Of a stretch of 10,746 bases of DNA, positions 1-6,593 are shown piece by piece; positions within the stretch are counted from its first letter, which is position 1; each line of letters opens with the position of its first letter. The position numbers and the translations under genes were made by a program. This DNA is from an uncultured Prevotellaceae bacterium (GTDB taxonomy: Bacteria > Bacteroidota > Bacteroidia > Bacteroidales > Bacteroidaceae): assembly GCA_946406585.1 (NCBI GenBank), contig CAMJLI010000059.1:1-10746 (forward strand). Direction: 5' to 3'. A model generated the notes under the pieces. It saw only the letters and a program-made list of their open reading frames with translations, was not told the origin of the DNA and ran no database searches.

Positions 1-1
1 T

Positions 2-39
2 AAAAATGAGAGTGTGCCAAATTATTCATTTTGACACAC
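2..39 (-). terminator. Possible terminator of the minus-strand secreted-protein gene
   Basis: An imperfect inverted repeat pairs 12-16 with 35-39 (GTGTG/CACAC) and 18-21 with 30-33 (CAAA/TTTG), with one mismatch between and an 8-nt loop. Read on the minus strand it lies about 48 nt after the stop codon of the gene ending at 87. It is followed by a short, slightly offset T-rich run (positions 6 down to 2). The stem is short and the T-run does not directly abut it, so this is a weak intrinsic terminator at best. Confidence 0.35.
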
Positions 40-86
40 CCCCTTTATTTCAATCCTGTCCTCTCTATGTTTTATTCCCGCCTTTT

Positions 87-1670
87 TTACTTCTTGACAA
101 ACTTGCGTATGCCAACAGGTGTCCTTACGATATAAATGCCGTTGGGTAAAGATGACAGAGAGATGGTGGCTTGTCCGTTGGAACCGACAGCCTTACGTGA
201 GCAGAGCCTTCCACCGATGGTATAAACTTCAGCAGTAGCACCAGGACGATGGCCTGTCAGCAGAAGTTGGCCATTTTGCATGGAAAGCGCGGGAGCATTC
301 GGGATGTTCTCAATGCCTGCAAGCGCATCTGAATACATGCCCTCCACTTGCGATCTCATCATCATTGTTATTTGAAGCAATTCGGTGATTATTCCCTTGA
401 CCTCTCCCATGAATTCTGGGAAATTCTCCTCAGAGAAGTACTCTTTCAAAGGATAAGCGGAATTGTCGCTGGTGAAGACGATGAGGGGATCAACCGTCCA
501 CTCCTCCTCCTCTTCATCATAATAAGGAGCAAGTCCCAGCAAGCCGCTTGGGATGAGATTATTGTTGTAGTAGAAGTAGCCGCTCATCTTGGTGCCGAGC
601 AAGGTCAAGAATTGCTGTACTTCTGCCTCACTCTGAAAATCGGGGGCGCTGGAGGTGGTGGTTAAGAAATCGTAGAGGTCAGGTATGTTGCCTTTGGCTT
701 GCAAGCGTCCCATGACATCTATGTTTAAATTCAAAGATTGAAGACCTATGTTCTTGATAACCAGCCCACTTTCATCGAAATCAAAAATACCATCTTCCAG
801 ATTGAGTGTGCCTGGTGCATTCAAATCCAATGAGAGGAGCGTATTTCCTTCATTCTTGGCAGAGTATGAGAATTTGACACCTGTTCCCGGCTGGTAGCCC
901 ACACGGTTCATTTCGAAATCGAATGTTCCAGTATCGCTACCTTTGACAAATGCCATGGAATTGGCACCCGAGCTTGATTTGCTCTTGGCGAAAGATGCCT
1001 TCATGCTGACGATGAAACCGTTTTTCAGCGGATCCCAGTCTTCTGTCAACACGGAGAGGTCGAAAGTGAAAGTGGCAAGCATCAGTTGCTTGCTGCCCTG
1101 TGTCATTGTAAAGTCCACTTTTTCAGGCACTTCAAGGGAAACGAGCTTCACTCCATTCATATAGTCATTGATGACGTCAGAACCTTCTCCGTCCTCATCT
1201 TCCCACTCATCTTCCTCGTCTTGCTCTATAGGCAAATAGACGGTCTTTTTTGCTCCACTGGTTGTCATCTTGAACACACAGAGTGCGCCTTTGTCGTCGT
1301 TGAAAGCGAACTGCAGGTCATTTGCGGGTCCCTCTTTCACCCAACGGCCGTTGACTGCCTTGAAATGGCCGGTGAAGTTGGCAGTACGCACCAAAAGCAA
1401 GTAGCCGTCGGAGATGCCAAAATGTGGTTCGGTGACCACCGTCCTCATCGTCTCAAGACTGCTCAGACCCCAGCTGGTGATTTCGTCTGTTTCATACTCT
1501 GTAATACGGTAGAGCAAGCTTGCAACATTGCGGTAGGCTTCCACATCCCAATTGTTGAGCAAGTCTATTCCCAACTGATTGAAAAAATCCTTGTCAGAAG
1601 TGGCCTGGGCATTGGAAAAGGTACAGCATGTTGACAACAACATCACAAATAGAAGTAATCGTTTCTTCAT
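87..1670 (-). CDS. Secreted protein of unknown function with C-terminal T9SS-like sorting domain
   Basis: I do not recognise the main body of this 527-residue protein. The chosen start gives MKKRLLLF followed by a hydrophobic stretch and SNAQA, a standard signal peptide. An in-frame ATG at 1691 would add seven residues that spoil it. The twin Cys in the signal (LLSTCC) is a poor lipobox, because Thr sits at -1, so cleavage by signal peptidase I is favoured. The last ~60 residues contain the pattern VYTIGGRLC...LSSLPNGIYIVRT...KFVKK. This matches the type A sorting domain of type IX secretion (TIGR04183-like), which directs proteins across the outer membrane. Two acidic patches stand out: EQDEEDEWEDEDGEGSD (about 1181-1230) and DEEEEEW (about 499-525). 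The middle is rich in alternating hydrophobic residues, which suggests beta structure. The gene has its own promoter at 1793-1824 and is divergent from the GH31 gene. Export is fairly certain. T9SS use depends on the host having that machinery, and none of it is in this window. Confidence 0.85.
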   Translation of the reverse strand: MKKRLLLFVMLLSTCCTFSNAQATSDKDFFNQLGIDLLNNWDVEAYRNVASLLYRITEYETDEITSWGLSSLETMRTVVTEPHFGISDGYLLLVRTANFTGHFKAVNGRWVKEGPANDLQFAFNDDKGALCVFKMTTSGAKKTVYLPIEQDEEDEWEDEDGEGSDVINDYMNGVKLVSLEVPEKVDFTMTQGSKQLMLATFTFDLSVLTEDWDPLKNGFIVSMKASFAKSKSSSGANSMAFVKGSDTGTFDFEMNRVGYQPGTGVKFSYSAKNEGNTLLSLDLNAPGTLNLEDGIFDFDESGLVIKNIGLQSLNLNIDVMGRLQAKGNIPDLYDFLTTTSSAPDFQSEAEVQQFLTLLGTKMSGYFYYNNNLIPSGLLGLAPYYDEEEEEWTVDPLIVFTSDNSAYPLKEYFSEENFPEFMGEVKGIITELLQITMMMRSQVEGMYSDALAGIENIPNAPALSMQNGQLLLTGHRPGATAEVYTIGGRLCSRKAVGSNGQATISLSSLPNGIYIVRTPVGIRKFVKK

Positions 1671-1792
1671 AGATAAAACACGATGCAGCACTTGTTAACA
1701 TTATGAAAAACACTCTCAATAAACAGGTTGCATATAAGAAATGCCAATAGCCTCGGTGCTGCTTTACAAGACTGGAACATTCATTATGTGCG

Positions 1793-1824
1793 CAAATATA
1801 ATCATTATCTTGTAATAATGCAAA
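1793..1824 (-). promoter_or_regulatory. Bacteroidetes sigma-70 promoter for the minus-strand secreted-protein gene
   Basis: On the minus strand this reads TTTG (complement of CAAA at 1821-1824), a 20-nt spacer, then TATATTTG (complement of 1793-1800). This fits the Bacteroidetes -33/-7 consensus TTTG-N19-21-TAnnTTTG. It implies transcription starting near 1785 and a leader of about 115 nt before the ATG at 1670, fairly long for this group. The region 1671-1959 holds no gene, only this promoter and the oppositely directed GH31 promoter. Confidence 0.65.
1803..1820. promoter_or_regulatory. Perfect hyphenated dyad in the promoter spacer, candidate operator
   Basis: CATTAT (1803-1808) and ATAATG (1815-1820) are exact inverted repeats separated by 6 nt. 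They lie within the 20-nt spacer between the -33 and -7 elements of the minus-strand promoter. A dimeric regulator bound here would block RNA polymerase. The arms are AT-rich and only 6 bp long, so chance is a real alternative. Confidence 0.25.
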
Positions 1825-1910
1825 TAAAACAAGCACATTTCATTTGTCCTTTTTTTACGCACCAATTTACGATTTTGGGGGAAATGCTTTTATGTTGTCG
1901 ATTTTTTGCT

Positions 1911-1918
1911 TATTTTTG
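1911..1918 (+). promoter_or_regulatory. Probable -7 element of the GH31 gene promoter
   Basis: TATTTTTG fits the Bacteroidetes -7 consensus TAnnTTTG and lies 41 nt before the ATG at 1960, leaving a leader of roughly 35 nt. The -33 position (around 1888-1891) holds only a T-rich run without a clean TTTG, so the upstream half is weak. The leader is A-rich (AAAAATTTAAATAATACAG) with no Shine-Dalgarno, as is usual in Bacteroidetes. Confidence 0.5.
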
Positions 1919-1959
1919 CGAACAAAAGGAAAAGTCAGAAAAATTTAAATAATACAGAA

Positions 1960-4383
1960 ATGTTCAAGAAATTCATGTTGTTTTCTATTCTGCTATCCAT
2001 GTATTCAACAATGCTGTTAGCAGAGCCTACGGAATTTGTGGTAGGGAATGCAAAAATCTGTGTGGAGTTCTATACACCACAGACAGTGCGGGTGGTGAAG
2101 TCACTCAAAGGCCACGATTATGAGAAACAGAGCCTGGTGGTGACTGCCAAGCATGAGGACGTGAAGGTAAGCTGCAAAGGCAACACCGTGAGCAGCAGTG
2201 CCCTATCGGTGAAGGTAGACCCCAAGACTGGTGCTGTCACTTTTACGGCGAAGGGGAAAACTCTGCTTCGCGAACGTGGAGCAGCCACCTTTGAGCCTCG
2301 CACCGAAGGCCCGGATGCAGGCAAGTTCCGTGTCACACAGACGTTCTCACTCGACAAGGATGAGGCAATCTACGGACTGGGAACAATCCAAAACGGAAAG
2401 ATGAACCGCCGGGGCGAGCACAAGCTGATGGAACAGTCGAACCTGGAAGACTTCCAAAACGTGCTGCAGAGCATCAAGGGATGGGGCATCTTCTGGGACA
2501 ACTATTCACGCACGCAGTTTGATGATGATGCCGCCAAGGGCATGTCGTTTTCTTCAGAGGTTGGCGACTGCATAGACTACTATTTCATGTATGGCGGTTC
2601 GGCCGACGGAGTGATTGCACAAATGCGCCAAATATCGGGCGACGTGCCCATGTTCCCTCTGTGGACCTACGGCTTCTGGCAGTGCAAGGAGCGCTACAAG
2701 AGTGCCCGTGAACTGTTGGGCGTGGTCGACAAGTACCGCGAACTGCAAGTGCCGCTCGACGGCATCATCCAGGACTGGCAGTACTGGGGCTCCAACTACC
2801 TATGGAACGCCATGGACTTCCTCACAGAGGAATATGCCGATGGCGAGAGGATGATTAGCGACGTGCACAAGAAGAACGCCCACTTCATGATAAGCATCTG
2901 GGCAAGCTTCGGACCAAAGACGAAGGCTTACCGACAGCTCGACGAGAAGGGATTGCTCTTCGACTTCGAGACATGGCCGCAGAGCGGGCTTACCTTCTGG
3001 CCGCCACGCATGGACTATCCTTCGGGCGTGCGTGTCTATGATGCTTTCTCGCCCGAGGCACGCGACATCTACTGGCAGAATCTGAAAAACCTCTTCAACA
3101 AGGGCACCGACGCCTGGTGGATGGACTCCACCGACCCCGACTTCTTCAACCCCAAGGAGTCTGACTACGACCACAAGGCTGGCTCCAATGGCACATGGCG
3201 CTCGCTGCGCAATGCCTTCCCACTGGAGACCGTGCGCGGCGTATATGAGGCACAGCGCAAGGAGTCGGACAAGAAGCGTGTGTTCATCATGACACGCTCT
3301 GCCTTCGCCGGACAACAACACTACGGTTCGGGAATGTGGAGCGGCGACGTGGCCTCCTCGTGGGACATGCTGCGCAAGCAGGTGCCTGCCGGACTGAGCT
3401 ACTCGTTGACGGGTTGTCCCAACTTCAACACCGACATCGGTGGTTTCTTCTGTGGCTCGTACAACACAAGGGGTGGCGGCTCGGCTCCGAAGAACCCACA
3501 ATTCCAAGAGCTCTACATACGCTGGATGCAATACGGACTGTTCTGCCCTGTCTTCCGCAGTCACGGTGCCGATGCTCCTCGCGAAATCTGGCAGTTCGGC
3601 AAGAAAGGCGAGCCTGTGTATGACGCCATCGAGAAGCAGATTCGTCTGCGCTATCGACTGATACCTTATCTGTACAGCACCGCATGGCAGGTGACCAGCA
3701 ACAACGAGAGCTACCTGCGCCCCCTGTTCAGCGACTTTGCCGCCGACAAAAAAGTGTGGGACATGGCCGATGAGTTCATGTTCGGCCGCAGCATTCTGGC
3801 ATTGCCCATCCTCAACCCGCAGTACACTCAAGAAAAGATAGTCCGCGAGGATGCCATGACAGGGTGGGACCGCAAGGACGTGAAAAGCAATGGTGCGAAT
3901 AGTGAACAGGTGGCATGGAACGAACCCAAGACCGCCACGAAATATCTGCCGAAGGGCGCCGACTGGTTCGACTTCTGGACGGGGAAACAATATAAGGGCG
4001 GCCAAAACGTGACCTTGCAGACTCAGCTCGACCGCGTGCCGATGTTCGTCCGTGCCGGCAGCATCCTGCCTTTAGGCGAGGAGATGCAATACGTGGGCGA
4101 GAAGAAATGGGACAACCTGGAGATACGTGTCTATCCCGGTGACAATGCCACTTTCACCCTATATGAGGACGAAGGCGACAATTACAATTACGAGCGCGGT
4201 CAATACACAGAGATCGCCTTCCATTGGGCAGATGCCAAACACACGCTCACCATCAGTCCACGCAAGGGCCAATTCCCTGGAATGCTGCAACAGCGCCGCT
4301 TCACCATCCTGCTTCCCGGCCAAGCCCCCTCAGAAGGCAAGACCGTGGAATACAATGGCCAGGAAATGACGTTGAAATTATAA
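1960..4383 (+). CDS. Exported glycoside hydrolase family 31 alpha-glycosidase (alpha-xylosidase/alpha-glucosidase type)
   Basis: This is an 807-residue GH31 retaining enzyme that releases a non-reducing alpha-linked sugar from oligosaccharides. The start at 1960 gives a clean signal peptide ending MLLA|EPTE (cleavage after A21). The longer in-frame start at 1906 would put charged residues in front of it and would lie upstream of the -7 element. Order of domains: N-terminal beta-sandwich with the YGLGTIQNGKMNRRGE substrate-pocket motif, a TIM barrel from about residue 240, then C-terminal beta-sandwiches including VPMFVRAGSILPLG. Active-site motifs are intact: QDWQYWG (271-277), nucleophile D389 in WWMDSTDPD, acid/base D463 in WSGDVASSWD, and NTDIGGFF. 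The WMDST(D/E)PD form is common in Bacteroidetes enzymes acting on xyloglucan, but motif alone does not separate xylosidase from glucosidase. The PA14 insert of some relatives seems absent, judging by length. Predicted location is periplasm or outer-membrane face. No SusC/D, sensor or other glycosidase gene lies nearby, and argF' follows after 36 nt. Confidence 0.93.
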   Translation: MFKKFMLFSILLSMYSTMLLAEPTEFVVGNAKICVEFYTPQTVRVVKSLKGHDYEKQSLVVTAKHEDVKVSCKGNTVSSSALSVKVDPKTGAVTFTAKGKTLLRERGAATFEPRTEGPDAGKFRVTQTFSLDKDEAIYGLGTIQNGKMNRRGEHKLMEQSNLEDFQNVLQSIKGWGIFWDNYSRTQFDDDAAKGMSFSSEVGDCIDYYFMYGGSADGVIAQMRQISGDVPMFPLWTYGFWQCKERYKSARELLGVVDKYRELQVPLDGIIQDWQYWGSNYLWNAMDFLTEEYADGERMISDVHKKNAHFMISIWASFGPKTKAYRQLDEKGLLFDFETWPQSGLTFWPPRMDYPSGVRVYDAFSPEARDIYWQNLKNLFNKGTDAWWMDSTDPDFFNPKESDYDHKAGSNGTWRSLRNAFPLETVRGVYEAQRKESDKKRVFIMTRSAFAGQQHYGSGMWSGDVASSWDMLRKQVPAGLSYSLTGCPNFNTDIGGFFCGSYNTRGGGSAPKNPQFQELYIRWMQYGLFCPVFRSHGADAPREIWQFGKKGEPVYDAIEKQIRLRYRLIPYLYSTAWQVTSNNESYLRPLFSDFAADKKVWDMADEFMFGRSILALPILNPQYTQEKIVREDAMTGWDRKDVKSNGANSEQVAWNEPKTATKYLPKGADWFDFWTGKQYKGGQNVTLQTQLDRVPMFVRAGSILPLGEEMQYVGEKKWDNLEIRVYPGDNATFTLYEDEGDNYNYERGQYTEIAFHWADAKHTLTISPRKGQFPGMLQQRRFTILLPGQAPSEGKTVEYNGQEMTLKL

Positions 4384-4419
4384 ACAAACAACACATCATT
4401 CATAAGACAAAATTAAAAA

Positions 4420-5385
4420 ATGAGAACATTTTTCAATGTAGAAGATCTTGGCGACCTTAAAGCAGCCCTTGCCGAGGCACAAGAAGTGAAAAAAAACAGG
4501 TATGCATACCAGCATCTTGGAAAGAACAAGACGCTGCTGATGATATTCTTCAACAACAGCCTGCGCACACGCCTGTCAACACAAAAGGCAGCCACCAACC
4601 TGGGCATGAATGTCATAGTGCTCGACGTGAACGCTGGAGCATGGAAACTGGAGACCGAACGTGGTGTCATCATGGATGGCGACAAGAGCGAGCACTTGCT
4701 TGAGGCCATCCCCGTGATGGGCAGCTATTGCGACATCATTGCCGTGAGGTCGTTTGCCGGACTCACCGACAGGGAGTTCGACTATGCAGAGACCATCGTA
4801 GGACAGTTTGTAAGATACAGCGGCAGACCAGTCATCGCCATGGAGACCGCCACCGTACATCCACTGCAAGCTTTTGCCGACCTCATCACCATCGAGGAAT
4901 ACAAGCCTGTGGCACGACCCAAGGTGGTCCTGACATGGGCACCCCACTGCCGGGCACTGCCACAAGCCGTTCCCAACTCCTTCGCACAATGGATGAATGC
5001 CGCCGACGTGGACTTCGTAATCACTCATCCCGAAGGTTATGAACTGGACCCGAAATTCGTGGGTGGAGCACGCGTGGAATACGACCAGCGAAAGGCTCTT
5101 GAAGGTGCGCATTTCGTATATGCCAAAAACTGGAGCTGCCCCGGCGTGACCAACCCGGCCGACTATGGCAAGATACTGAGCCGTGACATGGACTGGACCA
5201 TCGACACCGAACACATGTCGTGGACCGACAATGGATATTTCATGCACTGCCTGCCTGTGAGAAGAGGACTCATCGTCACCGACGACGTGATTGAGAGCGA
5301 CCACTCCATCGTCATCCCAGAAGCAGCCAACCGCGAAATATCGGCTGAGACTGTCATCAAGCGAGTGCTCGAAAGCGGCATCTGA
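4420..5385 (+). CDS. argF': N-succinylornithine/N-acetylornithine carbamoyltransferase
   Basis: This 321-residue cytoplasmic enzyme transfers the carbamoyl group of carbamoyl phosphate to an N-acylated ornithine, giving N-acylcitrulline in the acylated arginine pathway of Bacteroidetes and Xanthomonads. Visible motifs: the carbamoyl-phosphate loop SLRTR (47-51), in place of the STRT form of classical ornithine carbamoyltransferases, HPLQ (147-150), and HCLPVRRG (276-283). The segment VIMDGDKSEHLLEAIP carries the residue reported to set acyl specificity. It is Pro90 in the Bacteroides fragilis succinylornithine enzyme and Glu92 in the Xanthomonas acetylornithine enzyme; here it is Ser90. As I recall, replacing that Glu by Ser, Pro or Ala switched the enzyme to succinylornithine, so this enzyme probably prefers succinylornithine. 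No TAnnTTTG element appears in the 36-nt A-rich gap after the GH31 gene, so transcription from upstream is likely. No other arginine genes are in view. Confidence 0.93.
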   Translation: MRTFFNVEDLGDLKAALAEAQEVKKNRYAYQHLGKNKTLLMIFFNNSLRTRLSTQKAATNLGMNVIVLDVNAGAWKLETERGVIMDGDKSEHLLEAIPVMGSYCDIIAVRSFAGLTDREFDYAETIVGQFVRYSGRPVIAMETATVHPLQAFADLITIEEYKPVARPKVVLTWAPHCRALPQAVPNSFAQWMNAADVDFVITHPEGYELDPKFVGGARVEYDQRKALEGAHFVYAKNWSCPGVTNPADYGKILSRDMDWTIDTEHMSWTDNGYFMHCLPVRRGLIVTDDVIESDHSIVIPEAANREISAETVIKRVLESGI

Positions 5386-5453
5386 CAAAATACAAAGACC
5401 AATAGGCGTCAGACAATATACGATAGTTGTTTACATTTTATCTGAATCTTGAC

Positions 5454-5495
5454 AGCAGCAAGGACACACATGCAGTGAGTCCTTGCTGTTTTTTT
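5454..5495 (+). terminator. Strong rho-independent terminator after argF'
   Basis: CAGCAAGGAC (5456-5465) pairs perfectly with GTCCTTGCTG (5479-5488). Outside it, a G-T and an A-T pair can add two more. Inside, after one A-A mismatch, CAC (5467-5469) pairs with GTG (5475-5477) around a 5-nt loop. Seven T follow directly at 5489-5495. It ends the GH31-argF' transcript about 70 nt past the argF' stop and isolates the next operon. Confidence 0.9.
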
Positions 5496-5528
5496 CACCT
5501 TTAAGATGCAAAATATAGAAAAAATATG

Positions 5529-5536
5529 TAATTTTG
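5529..5536 (+). promoter_or_regulatory. Probable -7 element of the three-gene operon promoter
   Basis: TAATTTTG matches the Bacteroidetes -7 consensus TAnnTTTG. It lies 25 nt before the ATG at 5562 and 33 nt after the T-run of the argF' terminator. No clear TTTG is seen at the expected -33 distance (around 5505-5509), so the promoter may be weak or helped by an activator. The implied leader is under 20 nt and A-rich, with no Shine-Dalgarno. Confidence 0.5.
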
Positions 5537-5561
5537 CAGACCAAAATAAGAATATCAAGAC

Positions 5562-6593
5562 ATGGACAGATACATTATCTTTGCTCCAAAAGGCAAAGGG
5601 AGGTTTGCAAACCGACTTGGCGAACTCTACTTGACTATCGGAGATCACATCGACATGGAGAAAGCCGAAGGACGACACCTGCAATTCTGCAAGGTCTTCC
5701 TTAGTGACGCACAAAACCAATACGAGGAACTTGTACAATCCCCGCTTTATGTCGACATCATCTCCACTGCTGCCAATTCAATAATAGAACAACCACCTCT
5801 CGACGGTTCAAAAATCACCATCATGGTGAAAACCACCGACGATGCCGACAACTTCATCATGCACAGCATACGCCTGGCTGAAGAGGAGACACGCGGAGCC
5901 AACTCGTACATCCAGACCATGCTCATCTTCAACAAATACCTTGACAGCATCAAGGAAATGGGCATCACGATGAAAGAGCAATGTGTCAGGACATGGATAT
6001 ACGTCGCCGACATCGACGTGAACTATGAAGGAATGGTGAAGGCGCGCAACGACATCTTCCGCAACCAAGGGCTGACACCCGACACCCACTTCATTGCGAG
6101 CACAGGCATCGGCGGGTTCTCGCAGACACGCAGCGCATCGGTGGCAATCGACTTCCTCACATTCCCCAAAGTGAAGGAGAGCGACAAGAAATACCTGCAA
6201 GCTCTCGAAAACCTCAACCACACCCACGAATACGGTGTGTCGTTCGAACGTGGCACACGACTGACCCTCAACGGCAAGCAGACATTTTTCATTTCCGGCA
6301 CTGCCAGCATCGACAAATACGGCAAGGCGATGTATATCGGAGACATCGAGAGACAGACAGCACGCCTCCTGGAAAACATCGGAGCACTGCTGCACGACGG
6401 AGGGGCGACAATGAACGACATCCAATATTTCAACGTCTATCTGAGAGACCCTTCCGACCGCGACCTGGTCGAGGGATTCCTCAACAAAGCCTACCCCAAC
6501 ATTCCACATGTGCTGTTGCAAGGCAAGGTGTGCCGGCCTGAGTGGCTGGTGGAGATGGAATGTGTGGCAATAAAGGCAGATGCCTCATGCTGA
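5562..6593 (+). CDS. Two-domain Rid/YjgF-superfamily protein resembling FkbO/Hyg5 chorismatases
   Basis: This is a 343-residue protein without signal peptide or membrane segment, so probably cytoplasmic. The C-terminal half has the YjgF/Rid pattern: ISGTASI (244-250), then GD with a following ERQT, a VYLRD strand, and VCRPEWLVEME near the end with Arg325, the position of the active-site Arg in RidA. The N-terminal half contains RTWIYVADID (from R143) and ASTGIGG (179-185). From memory these recall the RxWNY...IN and ATGIG motifs of the FkbO/Hyg5/XanB2 chorismatases, which split chorismate into pyruvate and a hydroxybenzoate or dihydro product. Length (about 340) and the N-domain plus YjgF-domain arrangement also fit that family. 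Glu331 and Glu333 could match the catalytic Glu of the VEIE motif. The reaction is not proven; a Rid-type imine deaminase or a non-enzymatic relative remains possible. It is first in a tight operon, and its end overlaps the next start by 7 nt (ATGCTGA). Confidence 0.75.
   Translation: MDRYIIFAPKGKGRFANRLGELYLTIGDHIDMEKAEGRHLQFCKVFLSDAQNQYEELVQSPLYVDIISTAANSIIEQPPLDGSKITIMVKTTDDADNFIMHSIRLAEEETRGANSYIQTMLIFNKYLDSIKEMGITMKEQCVRTWIYVADIDVNYEGMVKARNDIFRNQGLTPDTHFIASTGIGGFSQTRSASVAIDFLTFPKVKESDKKYLQALENLNHTHEYGVSFERGTRLTLNGKQTFFISGTASIDKYGKAMYIGDIERQTARLLENIGALLHDGGATMNDIQYFNVYLRDPSDRDLVEGFLNKAYPNIPHVLLQGKVCRPEWLVEMECVAIKADASC

Noticed and set aside
1086..1634. Plus-strand open frame of 182 codons opposite the secreted-protein gene
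   Set aside because: Antisense to a gene with a good signal peptide and sorting-like C-terminus. No promoter or family resemblance.
1654..1670. Lipoprotein signal for the minus-strand secreted protein
   Set aside because: The cysteines in LLSTCC are preceded by Thr at -1 rather than Gly, Ala or Ser, and a standard signal peptidase I site (SNAQA) follows.
1685..1762. Inverted repeat GCAGCAC (1685-1691) / GTGCTGC (1756-1762) in the leader of the minus-strand gene
   Set aside because: Seven paired bases with a 64-nt loop are expected by chance in a leader of this size. No riboswitch-like core or terminator stem accompanies it.
2800..4005. Long open frame (401 codons) on the minus strand inside the GH31 gene
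   Set aside because: It is fully antisense to a gene with intact catalytic motifs. It arises from high GC at third positions and has no recognisable domain or promoter.
4576..5388. Minus-strand open frame of 270 codons over argF'
   Set aside because: Shadow of the strongly supported argF' frame. The translation is rich in His, Gly, Val and Cys without any domain pattern.
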